In this document: positions 15,438 to 22,222 of the stretch, piece after piece
Layout of the letters: each line of letters starts with the position of its first letter
How positions within the stretch are numbered: the first letter of the stretch is position 1
Source of the DNA: LGRD01 sp031378125
Lineage (GTDB): Bacteria; Pseudomonadota; Gammaproteobacteria; Burkholderiales; Burkholderiaceae_C
Length of the DNA: 23,541 nucleotides
Assembly: GCA_031378125.1 (NCBI GenBank)
Contig: JANNDW010000206.1
Location: 1-23,541, forward strand
Reading direction: 5' to 3'
Translations under genes and position numbers: made by a program
The notes under the pieces: generated by a model
What the model was told of the DNA's origin: nothing
Database searches by the model: none
The model's input: only the letters and a program-made list of their open reading frames with translations

Positions 15438-16576
15438 GCGACACCGCGACCGTCGAGCCGGGCACGGCGATCGCCTCCCGCCTGGCCGGTTTTGCGGGCT
15501 TCCTGAGATCCAACGGATTCAACGTCGGTGGTGGCGACGGGCCGCAAATTCTGAGCATTGCCGAGCGCGTCGGTATCCTCGACCGGCAGGTTTTGCGCTG
15601 GAGCCTGAAGGCGCTGCTGTGCGGGCGTGGCGACGAGTGGCGGCGCTTCGACGAATTGTTCGACGCCTGGTTCTTGCCGCCGAACAAAATGGTGTCGGCG
15701 CAGCTCCGTGCCTCGGGCACGGGCAACACGAGCGGCGCCAATCCGCGGGCGCGCGAGGGCGAGCCGGGTGTCGAAGAAACCGGCGAGCGCGCAACCCTCA
15801 GAGTCGCGAGCCGCGAAGAGGTGCTGGCCTCGGCCGATTTTCGCGAGCTCACACGCCGCGAGCACCTGCTCGACATCGAGGCTTTGATGCGCCGCTTTGC
15901 ACGGCGCCTGAAGCATCTGGTGCTGCGTCGTGAAGCACGCGCGCTGCGCGGCCGCCGGCTCGACCTGCAATCGACGATACGGCAAAGCGTGGCCAGCGGC
16001 GGCACGCCGCTGCGCCTGGCCTGGAAGCAACGCAGAAGGGTGCGCCCGCGCCTGGTGTTGCTGCTCGACGTGAGCCGCTCGATGAGCGCGTACAGCTTTT
16101 TCTACCTGCGCCTGGCGCGCGCGCTGGCCGCCGAGTTGCCGGGTGTGTTTTGCTACATCTTCCACACCCGCGTGACCGGCGTCTCCGAAGCGCTGCGCGA
16201 CCCCGATCCGTGGCGCTCGCAAGAGCGGCTGCATTTGCTCGCCGGCGGCTGGGCGGGCGGCACGCGCATCGGCGAGAGCCTGCTGCAGTTCAACCGCGAA
16301 CAGGCGCCGCGCATCGTCCATTCGCGCACCGCGATCATCATCGCCAGCGATGGCTACGACACCGGCGAGCCGGCCTTGCTGGCGCAAGCGCTGGTGGCCC
16401 TGCGCCGCCGCGCGCGCCGCATCGTCTGGCTCAATCCGCTGTGCAACCGGCCCGGCTACAGCCCGGAGTCGCTCGGCATGCGCGCCGCGCTGCCCCACCT
16501 CGACCTGCTGGCGCCCGGCGCCAGCCTGCGCGACATCGAACGCGCGCTGCCGCAAATCATCGAGAGCCTGAAATGA
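15431..16576 (+). CDS. coxE: CoxE, von Willebrand factor A domain maturation partner of CoxD
   Basis: CoxE works with CoxD in inserting the Cu-S group of CO dehydrogenase. The 381-residue protein has a helical N-terminal half and a C-terminal vWA domain beginning near residue 205. The metal-ion-dependent adhesion motif DxSxS is DVSRS at residues 213-217. Further vWA elements are GGWAGGTRIGESL and AIIIASDGYDTGEP. Residues 95-125 are a charged, probably disordered linker. The ATG at 15431 overlaps the coxD stop by 7 nt, and the end overlaps coxF in an ATGA junction, so coxD, coxE and coxF should be made in fixed proportion. Confidence 0.95.
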   Translation: MLSDTATVEPGTAIASRLAGFAGFLRSNGFNVGGGDGPQILSIAERVGILDRQVLRWSLKALLCGRGDEWRRFDELFDAWFLPPNKMVSAQLRASGTGNTSGANPRAREGEPGVEETGERATLRVASREEVLASADFRELTRREHLLDIEALMRRFARRLKHLVLRREARALRGRRLDLQSTIRQSVASGGTPLRLAWKQRRRVRPRLVLLLDVSRSMSAYSFFYLRLARALAAELPGVFCYIFHTRVTGVSEALRDPDPWRSQERLHLLAGGWAGGTRIGESLLQFNREQAPRIVHSRTAIIIASDGYDTGEPALLAQALVALRRRARRIVWLNPLCNRPGYSPESLGMRAALPHLDLLAPGASLRDIERALPQIIESLK

Positions 16577-17496
16577 CGACCAACGAGCACCTCGACCGGG
16601 TGGCGCAAGATTTGAAGGCGCAGGGCGTCGCCTACGCGCTGGTCACCGTGGTGCGCACCGTCGCGCCGACCTCCGCGTTCGTCGGCGCGCAGGCCATCGT
16701 CGCCGCCGACGGCAGCCTGCATGGCTGGATCGGTGGCGGCTGCGCCAAGGGCGTCGTCATCGCTGCGGCTTCCAAGGCGCTGGCGAGCGGGCTGCCCAAG
16801 CTGCTGCGCATCGGCAATGATCAAACGGTTGACGACGAGGGCATCGAACAGCACGCCATGCTGTGCGCGAGCAACGGCACGATCGAGCTGTTCATCCAGC
16901 CGTTCAGCGAGCGGCCGGGTTTGTGCGTGCTGGGCACCACACCCGCCGCCGACGAGGCGCGCTTTCTGGCCGAGCGGCTCGGCATCAAGCTGAGTGCCTT
17001 GCCCGAGGCCGCGCCGATCGTGCTGGTCGCCACGCAAGGCGAGGGCGATGAGACGGCGCTCATGGCCGCACTTGGCTCGGGCGCGGCGCATGTGCTGATG
17101 ATTGCGAGCGCGCGCAAGGCCGAACGCCTGCGCGCCGAGATGCTGGCGCGCGGCGTGCCGGCCGAGCGGGTGGCGGCGCTGCGCTCGCCGGCCGGCCCCG
17201 ACATCGGCGCGAGCACGCCGGCCGAAATCGCTCTGGCCGCCATCGCCGAGGTGGTGGGGCTGCGCCGCTTCAACCGGCCCGAGCAGCTCGCGGCTGCCGG
17301 GCCGCCCGCGGGCTACGTCAACCCGGTGTGCGGCGCGTTGATCAGCGCGCCGATGGTGATCCACCGGCTGGAGCACGATGGGCTGGCGCAGTACTTCTGC
17401 TGCGATCACTGCCGCCAAGAGTTCGAGCGCGACCCGGACAAGTACACCGCGATCGCGCGCCAGCGTTCTGCGGCTGCGGCTGCGGCTGCGGCATGA
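16573..17496 (+). CDS. coxF: CoxF, XdhC-family maturation protein fused to a C-terminal YHS-type domain
   Basis: CoxF belongs to the XdhC family, which binds molybdopterin cytosine dinucleotide and helps its sulfuration and insertion. ATG 16573 overlaps the coxE stop by 4 nt; an upstream in-frame start at 16150 lies within coxE and is rejected. Of 307 residues, about 1-80 form the XdhC/CoxI N-domain (WIGGGCAKG) and 110-230 the Rossmann-like XdhC C-domain ending GPDIGASTPAEIALAA. Residues 248-295 resemble a YHS/TRASH metal domain: NPVCG with Cys253, then YFCCDHC with Cys276, Cys277 and Cys280, followed by EFERDPDKY. The last eight residues are all Ala, from a hexanucleotide repeat. The extra domain could bind copper or another metal. 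The XdhC call is firm; the metal role is inference. Confidence 0.9.
   Translation: MTTNEHLDRVAQDLKAQGVAYALVTVVRTVAPTSAFVGAQAIVAADGSLHGWIGGGCAKGVVIAAASKALASGLPKLLRIGNDQTVDDEGIEQHAMLCASNGTIELFIQPFSERPGLCVLGTTPAADEARFLAERLGIKLSALPEAAPIVLVATQGEGDETALMAALGSGAAHVLMIASARKAERLRAEMLARGVPAERVAALRSPAGPDIGASTPAEIALAAIAEVVGLRRFNRPEQLAAAGPPAGYVNPVCGALISAPMVIHRLEHDGLAQYFCCDHCRQEFERDPDKYTAIARQRSAAAAAAAA
17468..17491 (+). repeat. Hexanucleotide microsatellite CTGCGG x4 at the coxF 3' end
   Basis: The unit CTGCGG occurs four times without error and encodes most of the C-terminal Ala tract of CoxF, ending 2 nt before its stop codon. Because the unit is six bases, slippage would change the number of alanines without shifting the frame. 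Confidence 0.85.
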
Positions 17497-17530
17497 TGGG
17501 CGGATCGACCGAAACACGAAAGGCGCGACC

Positions 17531-18214
17531 ATGGGATGTTTGATGAAGCCCAACGGGCTGTACACCCGCCTGCGCATCGGCGCGGTGCTGCTGGCCGCGG
17601 GAGAAGGCCGCCGAATGGGGGGCGTGCCCAAGGCCTTGATCCGGCTGCAAGGCGTACCCTTGATCAAGCGCCACCTCATTGCGCTGAGCGGCGCCGGCGT
17701 CGATGAGGTGGTGGTCGTCACCGGTCATGCCAGCCAGGCCGTCGAAGCGCAGGTGCAGGTCTTCCCGGTGACCTTGGCCCACAACCCGGCCTACCGCGAC
17801 GGGCAGCAAAGCTCGGTGCGGGTGGGCCTGGCCGCGCTCAGCGGCCCTTTCGATGCCGTGCTGGTGGTGCTGGCCGACCAGCCGCTGATCGGCGCGGACG
17901 ACCTGACCGAGCTGATCGCGGCCTTCAAGAAGCGACCCGGCGGCCATGTGGTGGTGCCCCGCGTCACAGTGGCCGGGCAGGGCCGGCGCGGCAACCCCAT
18001 CGTGCTCGACGACACCGCGTGCACCCAGATCCTGGCCAGTGATGCGAACCTCGGCTGCCGCCACTTCATCGAGCGCAACCCTGAGCTGGTGCATGTGCAC
18101 GAGACCACCAACACCCGTTTCATCAGCGACCTGGACACGCCGGCCGACGTCGAGCGCCTCGCCCAGCGCACCGGCTGGGCGCTGGAGTTGCCCGCGCTCG
18201 AGGCCGCCGCCTGA
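17531..18214 (+). CDS. mocA: MocA/MobA-type molybdenum cofactor cytidylyltransferase
   Basis: MocA adds CMP from CTP to Mo-molybdopterin, making the molybdopterin cytosine dinucleotide used by CO dehydrogenase. ATG 17531 follows AAAGG by 7 nt; the in-frame ATG at 17543 is possible, while the longer start at 17378 lies in coxF. The 227-residue protein has the nucleotidyltransferase signature LLAAGEGRRMG (residues 20-30) with the following Lys34, and the metal-binding ADQP (Asp116). GRRGNPIVL and the C-terminal FISDLDTPAD are also typical. It follows coxF after 34 nt and closes the cox cluster. The MocA rather than MobA (GMP) assignment rests on both sequence impression and context. Confidence 0.85.
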   Translation: MGCLMKPNGLYTRLRIGAVLLAAGEGRRMGGVPKALIRLQGVPLIKRHLIALSGAGVDEVVVVTGHASQAVEAQVQVFPVTLAHNPAYRDGQQSSVRVGLAALSGPFDAVLVVLADQPLIGADDLTELIAAFKKRPGGHVVVPRVTVAGQGRRGNPIVLDDTACTQILASDANLGCRHFIERNPELVHVHETTNTRFISDLDTPADVERLAQRTGWALELPALEAAA

Positions 18215-18288
18215 GCCCAGCGCCACGCGGGCCGATGGTCCGGTCGTGTTCCCGTCGGTTCCTGCACACAAAGCGCCTGCCTTTGCGG

Positions 18289-18317
18289 CTGAACGCGATG
18301 AAACGCGACCGTACACT
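18289..18317 (+). promoter_or_regulatory. Possible sigma-70-like promoter for the kinase gene
   Basis: CTGAAC (18289-18294) and TACACT (18312-18317) are separated by 17 bp; they match the -35 and -10 consensus at three and four of six positions. Transcription would start around 18324, only a few bases before the ATG at 18326, giving a leaderless or near-leaderless message. No Shine-Dalgarno is visible before that ATG. The rest of the 111-bp gap shows nothing else. Confidence 0.35.
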
Positions 18318-18325
18318 CTGCGCGG

Positions 18326-19468
18326 ATGAAGAGCCCCAAACTTCACACGCTGCGCCTGCTGCATCTGGAGGACTCGGACCTCGACCATGTGCTGGTGTTG
18401 GCCCACCTGCATCGCGGCGGCGTGAAGGTGCAGGCCACGCGCATCGATTCGGAAGCCGAATTCGTGGCCGCGCTGAGCCAGGACTGGGACGCCATTGTGT
18501 CCGACTACAACCTGCCGGGCTTCTCTGGCCTGGTCGCGCTGGATCTGTTGAAAGCCAGCGGGCGTGACCTGCCATTCCTGATCGTCTCCGGCGAGATCGG
18601 CGAAGAGACCGCGGTGGAAGCCATGCGCAACGGCGCCAGCGACTATTTGCGCAAGAGCAACCTGTCGCGCCTGGTGCCGGCCCTGCTGCACGCGGTCGAG
18701 GCTTGCGAAACCCGGCGTGCGCGCGAGCGTGCCGATCACGAGCTGGGCGAATCCAAGCAGCGCCTGCACGAGCTGGCGCAGCACCTGCAGGCCAGCATCG
18801 AGCAGGAGCGTGCGGCAATTGCGCGTGAGATCCACGATGACGTGGGCGGTTCGCTGACCGCACTCAAATTCGAGCTGGCCTGGATTGCACGCCACGCCGA
18901 TTCGAGCGAGGTGGTCAGACGCACCAACTCGGCATTGGAGACCGTGACCCACGCCATCGAGGCCAGCCAGCGCATCATGCACAACCTGCGCCCGGCCATC
19001 CTGGAGCAGGGTTTGGTGGCGGCGTTGCAGTGGATCACCGGCCGCTTCGAGAAACGCAGCGGCGTGAGCTGCGCGTTGCGCACGCCGCCCGCATTGCCGG
19101 CCTTGCCCATCGGCGTTCCGCTGGTGGCCTATCGGGTGGCCCAGGAGGCGCTGACCAACATCACCAAACATGCCCAAGCTTCCCGCGTCGAGATCGACCT
19201 GTCGCTGGCCGGCGGGGTGCTGTCGCTGGAAGTCAGCGACAACGGCCGCGGCTTGGCCAACGATGTGCTCGGCAAAGCGCGCTCGTTCGGCATTCGCGGC
19301 CTGCATGAACGCGCACGCACCGTGGGCGGCTGGGTGGACCTGAGCAGCGGCGCCGGCAAGGGCACGACGCTGATCTTGTCGGTGCCTTTGCAGAAGGCGC
19401 AGCGCGCTGTGCTTGAACCGGTCTCAAACTCGGCCGAGGCCGATCCCAGCCGCTGGGGCGATCTGTGA
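18326..19468 (+). CDS. Cytosolic receiver-histidine kinase hybrid (NarX/DegS-type kinase core)
   Basis: This 380-residue protein combines an N-terminal receiver domain with a HisKA_3/HATPase kinase core. The receiver (residues 8-125) has acidic Glu15 and Asp16, phosphoacceptor Asp60 (VSDYNLPG) and Lys110. A coiled linker (about 125-160) follows. The dimerization domain has His170 in AREIHDDVGG, the DegS/NarX-type H-box. The ATP-binding domain has YRVAQEALTNITKHA (N-box) and DNGRGL plus GKGTTL (G-boxes). There are no membrane segments, so it senses a cytosolic signal or is driven by phosphotransfer from another kinase. Its last codons overlap the response regulator GTG by 4 nt, making the two an obvious pair. 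The stimulus is unknown. Confidence 0.88.
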   Translation: MKSPKLHTLRLLHLEDSDLDHVLVLAHLHRGGVKVQATRIDSEAEFVAALSQDWDAIVSDYNLPGFSGLVALDLLKASGRDLPFLIVSGEIGEETAVEAMRNGASDYLRKSNLSRLVPALLHAVEACETRRARERADHELGESKQRLHELAQHLQASIEQERAAIAREIHDDVGGSLTALKFELAWIARHADSSEVVRRTNSALETVTHAIEASQRIMHNLRPAILEQGLVAALQWITGRFEKRSGVSCALRTPPALPALPIGVPLVAYRVAQEALTNITKHAQASRVEIDLSLAGGVLSLEVSDNGRGLANDVLGKARSFGIRGLHERARTVGGWVDLSSGAGKGTTLILSVPLQKAQRAVLEPVSNSAEADPSRWGDL

Positions 19469-20100
19469 TCAAGGTCATTTTGTGCGACGACCACGCGCTG
19501 ATCCGGCGCGGCATTCGCGACACCTTGTGCGACGCCTCCGACATCGAGGTGGTGGGCGAGGCGGGTGACTATGGCGAGCTGCGCGGCCTGATGCGCAACA
19601 CCGCCTGCGACGTGTTGGTGCTCGACATCAACCTGCCCGGCCGCAGCGGCCTGGACGTGTTGCACGCGTTGAAGGACGAAGGCGGCGGCATGCGCGTGCT
19701 GGTGGTCTCGATGTACCCCGAAGACCAGTACGCCATTCGGGCACTGCGTGCCGGCGCCTACGGCTACGTCAACAAGGGCGGCGACCCGTTGATGATCGTC
19801 AGCGCGGTGCGCACCGTGGCGCAGGGGCGCAAGTACGTCACGCCGGAGATGGCGCAAATGCTGGTCGAGAGCCTGACCGCGCCGGTCACCGGCAACGCGC
19901 ACGAAAGACTCTCCGACCGCGAGCTGCAGACGCTGGTGATGATCGCATCGGGCAAGCGGCTGGCCGACATCGCGGTGGAGCTGAACCTGAGCCCCAAGAC
20001 CGTCAGCGTCTATCGCGCGCGGGTGCTGGAAAAGCTGGGCTTGAGCAACAACTCCGAGATGACGGTGTACGCCATTCGCAACCAGCTCGTGGGCGAGTGA
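19465..20100 (+). CDS. NarL/LuxR-type response regulator
   Basis: This 211-residue DNA-binding response regulator is the likely partner of the overlapping kinase. The receiver has Asp8-Asp9, phosphoacceptor Asp54 (VLDINLPG), Ser82 and Lys104. The C-terminal LuxR-type helix-turn-helix runs from about residue 145 (LSDRELQTLVMIASGKRLADIA, then LNLSPKTVSVYRARVLEKLG). The start is GTG 19465 within the kinase stop (GTGA), so translation is coupled. Its target genes are not evident; neighbours are the cox cluster upstream and flagellar genes on the other strand downstream. Confidence 0.93.
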   Translation: MIKVILCDDHALIRRGIRDTLCDASDIEVVGEAGDYGELRGLMRNTACDVLVLDINLPGRSGLDVLHALKDEGGGMRVLVVSMYPEDQYAIRALRAGAYGYVNKGGDPLMIVSAVRTVAQGRKYVTPEMAQMLVESLTAPVTGNAHERLSDRELQTLVMIASGKRLADIAVELNLSPKTVSVYRARVLEKLGLSNNSEMTVYAIRNQLVGE

Positions 20101-20126
20101 GTTTGTGGATCGCATGAGTCGAGCGT

Positions 20127-20148
20127 GATAAATCAGTTTTGATCTATC
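20127..20148 (+). promoter_or_regulatory. Inverted repeat upstream of hicB, possible operator
   Basis: GATAAATCA (20127-20135) and TGATCTATC (20140-20148) form 9-bp arms with one mismatch around GTTT. The segment is clearly AT-richer than its surroundings and lies just before a short ORF and the HicB-like gene. HicB-type antitoxins commonly repress their own promoter by binding such palindromes, so this is a candidate autoregulatory site; the assignment is inference. Confidence 0.45.
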
Positions 20149-20157
20149 GTCCGTGAA

Positions 20158-20241
20158 ATGACCGCTCAAGAGATCGTTGCGCGGCTCAAGGCGGTCGAAA
20201 TGAGGTTGAAACATGGAAATTCGTTATCCGGCCACCGTTGA
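20158..20241 (+). pseudogene. Short 27-codon ORF, possible HicA toxin remnant
   Basis: An ATG at 20158 opens a frame of 27 codons that stops at 20239-20241, overlapping the start of hicB by 29 nt. The first dozen residues (MTAQEIVARLKA) look like the first helix of HicA toxins, which lie directly upstream of hicB in complete pairs. The rest lacks the GSHH-type motif with the catalytic His, and the frame ends far short of the usual 60-80 residues. It could be a decayed HicA or a chance ORF; no good ribosome-binding site is visible. Confidence 0.3.
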
Positions 20242-20629
20242 GGTTCAGGCCGATGGGAGCTTTCTGGTTCAGTTTGTTGACCTGCCAGACACCTTCACCG
20301 AAGGTCAGTCCAGGGAGGAAGCCCTTTTCAACGCGGCCGAGGTGTTGCCGGCCATGCGGGCCTGGCGGCTCGACGAAGCAAAGGACGTTCCGCCGCCCAG
20401 CCCGCGTGTGAAAGGCGCCGAATACATCGCGCCAGATGCGAAGACGCAAGCGGCGATGCTCTTGCGGCTGGCGCGCGGTGAGCGGAGTTTGTCTGATTTG
20501 GCGCGAGCGCTCGAAACATCCTGGCCCGCCGCCAAGCGCCTCGAAGACCCCAAGCATTGGCCATCACTGAAGACCCTGGACCGGGCTGCCGCGGCGTTGG
20601 GAAAGCGCTTGGTGCTGGTGCTGGAATAG
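20213..20629 (+). CDS. HicB-family antitoxin-like protein with C-terminal helix-turn-helix
   Basis: The 138-residue product has a HicB-like N-terminal domain (residues 1-50): a beta strand MEIRYPATVEV, then DGSFLVQFVDLPDTFTEG and SREEALFNAAEVL. Residues 75-125 resemble a DNA-binding helix-turn-helix (MLLRLARGERSLSDLARAL, then AKRLEDPKHWPSLKTLDRAAAALG). HicB proteins neutralise the mRNA interferase HicA and repress the operon. No intact hicA is adjacent, so this may be an orphan antitoxin kept as a regulator. The ATG at 20213 is preceded by a GAGG sequence. The upstream DNA is AT-richer than its surroundings, suggesting acquisition by transfer, which is inference. Confidence 0.75.
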   Translation: MEIRYPATVEVQADGSFLVQFVDLPDTFTEGQSREEALFNAAEVLPAMRAWRLDEAKDVPPPSPRVKGAEYIAPDAKTQAAMLLRLARGERSLSDLARALETSWPAAKRLEDPKHWPSLKTLDRAAAALGKRLVLVLE

Positions 20630-20669
20630 CGCTTCTCGCCACCGGAGTTTGGCGTTCGGCCCTTTGTTC

Positions 20670-20957
20670 ATGAGACGCTTTACCTTGGTGGCCGCCGCGT
20701 TGCTCCAAGCCTGCGTCTACGTCCCCCGAACCATCACGATATATGACGAAGACTGCAAAATCCACGCGCGCCAGATGGTGCTCCAACTCGAGCAGATCGG
20801 CGTCTTCGGAGCTTGCGTCAACCAAGGCTGCGCGGCCTTGCTTGTCGGAGCCGGGGTCGTGACCGCCGCCACGGCCATCGTGTCCGGCAGCATTGCGGTG
20901 GCGGGAAACATCGTCTATTGGTTCGAGAGGCAAGGGCAGTGTGCCCGGCAGCCGTGA
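20670..20957 (+). CDS. Small putative lipoprotein of unknown function
   Basis: The 95-residue protein begins MRRFTLVAAALLQAC, a short lipoprotein signal with Cys16 as the lipidated residue; Gln in the lipobox is unusual. The mature part has four further Cys (in DEDCKIH, FGACVNQGC and the GQC end) and a hydrophobic Ala/Gly/Val-rich segment around residues 55-82 that ends in IVYWFERQG. I recall similar small hypothetical proteins in Burkholderiales but know no function. The start at ATG 20670 is chosen because it gives the signal peptide; no clear ribosome-binding site is seen. It is 40 nt after hicB and convergent with fliR. Confidence 0.65.
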   Translation: MRRFTLVAAALLQACVYVPRTITIYDEDCKIHARQMVLQLEQIGVFGACVNQGCAALLVGAGVVTAATAIVSGSIAVAGNIVYWFERQGQCARQP

Positions 20958-20973
20958 GCCCTGCGCGCGGACT

Positions 20974-20993
20974 GTTGCGGCAAGTGCTGCAAC
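20974..20993. terminator. Hairpin between convergent lipoprotein gene and fliR, likely shared terminator
   Basis: GTTGCGGC (20974-20981) pairs with GCTGCAAC (20986-20993) over eight base pairs including one G-T wobble, with loop AAGT. It lies between the lipoprotein stop (20957) and the fliR stop (20995), where a bidirectional terminator is expected. Neither side has a good T-run, so strength is uncertain. Confidence 0.5.
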
Positions 20994-20994
20994 C

Positions 20995-21756
20995 CTACTG
21001 AAAATACCCCAGCATCTTCTCCAGCGACATCGTCAGCGGCCCCTGCATCATCGGCAAGGTCAGCAGCACACCGCCCAGACCGACCACCACGGTGATTGGA
21101 AAACCGATCGCGAAGATGTTCATCTGCTGCGATACGCGCGAGATGACGCCGAGCACGAGGTTGGTGAACAGCAGCATGGCCACCAGCGGCAGCGCGATCC
21201 ACAGCCCCAGGCTGAAGATTTCACTGCCCCAGACTTGCGGCTGGGTGGCGCGCAGAAACGCAAACGGCTCGGGGCCGACCGGGAAGGCGGTGAAGCTTTG
21301 CACCACCGCGGCGACGACCAGCAGGTGGCCGTTGATCACGATGAACAGCCAGCTGACGATGACGCCGAAGAAGCGGCTCACGGCGGTGGCTTCGCCGCCG
21401 GTTGCGGGATCAAAGAAGCCGGCGAAGTTGAGGCCCATTTGCAAGCCCACCAGTTCGCCGGCCAGCTCGATGGCCGCAAAGGTGATGCGCACCGCAAAGC
21501 CCAGCGACAGCCCGATCAGCAGCTGTTGCAACACCAGCAGCAAGGCCTCGGGCGAATCCAGCGCGACCACCGGCATGGGCGGCAGCGACGATTGGGCGCA
21601 CACCGTGATGAAGAACGCCAGCGCCACGCGCAACCGCATCGGCACGCCTCGTTGCGATAGCACGGGCAGGCTGCCGAACAGCGCCAGCACGCGGAAGAAG
21701 GGCCACAGCAGCGGGCTGATCCAGGCCAGCAGTTGGGCTTCGGTGAAGGAGAGCAT
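20995..21756 (-). CDS. fliR: Flagellar biosynthesis protein FliR
   Basis: FliR is an inner-membrane subunit of the flagellar type III export gate, assembling with FliP and FliQ at the base of the rod. The 253-residue product begins MLSFTEAQLLAWISPLLWPFFRVLALF and has about six hydrophobic segments. The AELAGELVG-like stretch (IELAGELVGLQMG, followed by FFDP) and the MPVV/LPPMP region are typical of FliR. It is the last gene of the minus-strand fliNOPQR block, 34 nt after fliQ. The product is intact and of normal length, and its stop lies next to a likely shared terminator. Confidence 0.95.
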   Translation of the reverse strand: MLSFTEAQLLAWISPLLWPFFRVLALFGSLPVLSQRGVPMRLRVALAFFITVCAQSSLPPMPVVALDSPEALLLVLQQLLIGLSLGFAVRITFAAIELAGELVGLQMGLNFAGFFDPATGGEATAVSRFFGVIVSWLFIVINGHLLVVAAVVQSFTAFPVGPEPFAFLRATQPQVWGSEIFSLGLWIALPLVAMLLFTNLVLGVISRVSQQMNIFAIGFPITVVVGLGGVLLTLPMMQGPLTMSLEKMLGYFQ

Positions 21757-21790
21757 CGTCGCGGCGGTTCGCGCCCTCGGAGCGGCGCCG

Positions 21791-22060
21791 TCAGCCCACC
21801 ACCGACGGGATGGCCAGCAGCGTGCGTTGCAGGTAGTCGACCAGCGTGGTCAACATCCACGGCCCGGCCACGGCCAGCACGGCGACGGCGGCCACCACCT
21901 TGGGCACGAAAGACAGCGTGGCTTCGTGGATCTGCGTGGCGGCCTGGAACACGCTGACCAGCAGGCCCACCGCCAGCACGGTCAGCAGGATCGGCGCGCT
22001 CACCATCAGCAACAGATGCAGGCCCTGTTGGCCGAAGCTGAAAACTTGTTGTGAGTCCAT
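21791..22060 (-). CDS. fliQ: Flagellar biosynthesis protein FliQ
   Basis: FliQ is the small two-helix subunit of the flagellar export gate. The 89-residue length is exactly typical. Two hydrophobic hairpin segments are at about residues 16-38 and 53-75. Family residues include QQGLHLLLMVSAPILL, the GLLVSVFQAATQIHEATLSFVPK loop region and GPWML near the end of helix 2. The ATG (22058-22060) has no clear ribosome-binding site, so translation may depend on upstream reading frames. It lies unusually far (162 nt) from fliP, with an uncharacterised ORF in between. Confidence 0.96.
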   Translation of the reverse strand: MDSQQVFSFGQQGLHLLLMVSAPILLTVLAVGLLVSVFQAATQIHEATLSFVPKVVAAVAVLAVAGPWMLTTLVDYLQRTLLAIPSVVG

Positions 22061-22076
22061 GGTGGAATCTAGGGGT

Positions 22077-22220
22077 TCAGGAAGCCAGGCCCGTGAGCAG
22101 CACGGGCAATACGAACAACACGGCCAAGGCGATCAGCACCTGCGACACGAGCAGCGCCACCAACACGGCCAGCGCGACCAGCCCGATCGGAACGAAGCGC
22201 ACGATTCGCACGACCCGCAC
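22077..22220 (-). CDS. Putative 47-residue hydrophobic peptide between fliP and fliQ
   Basis: A GTG start (22218-22220) lies 2 nt after the fliP stop and opens 47 codons ending at 22077, 16 nt before the fliQ ATG. The product begins with three spaced Arg (positions 2, 5 and 8) and is then almost all Val, Leu, Ala and Ile, enough for one long or two short membrane helices split by Ser-Gln at 26-27. About 43 of 47 codons end in G or C and the second codon position is rich in T, as in genuine membrane genes here. The ribosome-binding site is weak, so coupling to fliP would be needed. I recognise no family. It could also be non-coding DNA with a biased composition. Confidence 0.4.
   Translation of the reverse strand: MRVVRIVRFVPIGLVALAVLVALLVSQVLIALAVLFVLPVLLTGLAS
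22089..22107 (-). other. Perfect 7-bp hairpin in the fliP-fliQ gap
   Basis: On the - strand GCCCGTG, loop CTGCT, CACGGGC form a perfect 7-bp stem. It falls at the end of the putative 47-codon ORF and about 30 nt before the fliQ start. No T-run follows, so it is not a standard terminator; it might stabilise mRNA ends or slow ribosomes. Confidence 0.45.
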
Positions 22221-22222
22221 GA

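Noticed and set aside
17342..19306. Minus-strand open frame of 654 codons opposite coxF, mocA and the kinase
   Set aside because: It runs across two gene boundaries of well-supported plus-strand genes; no domain pattern.
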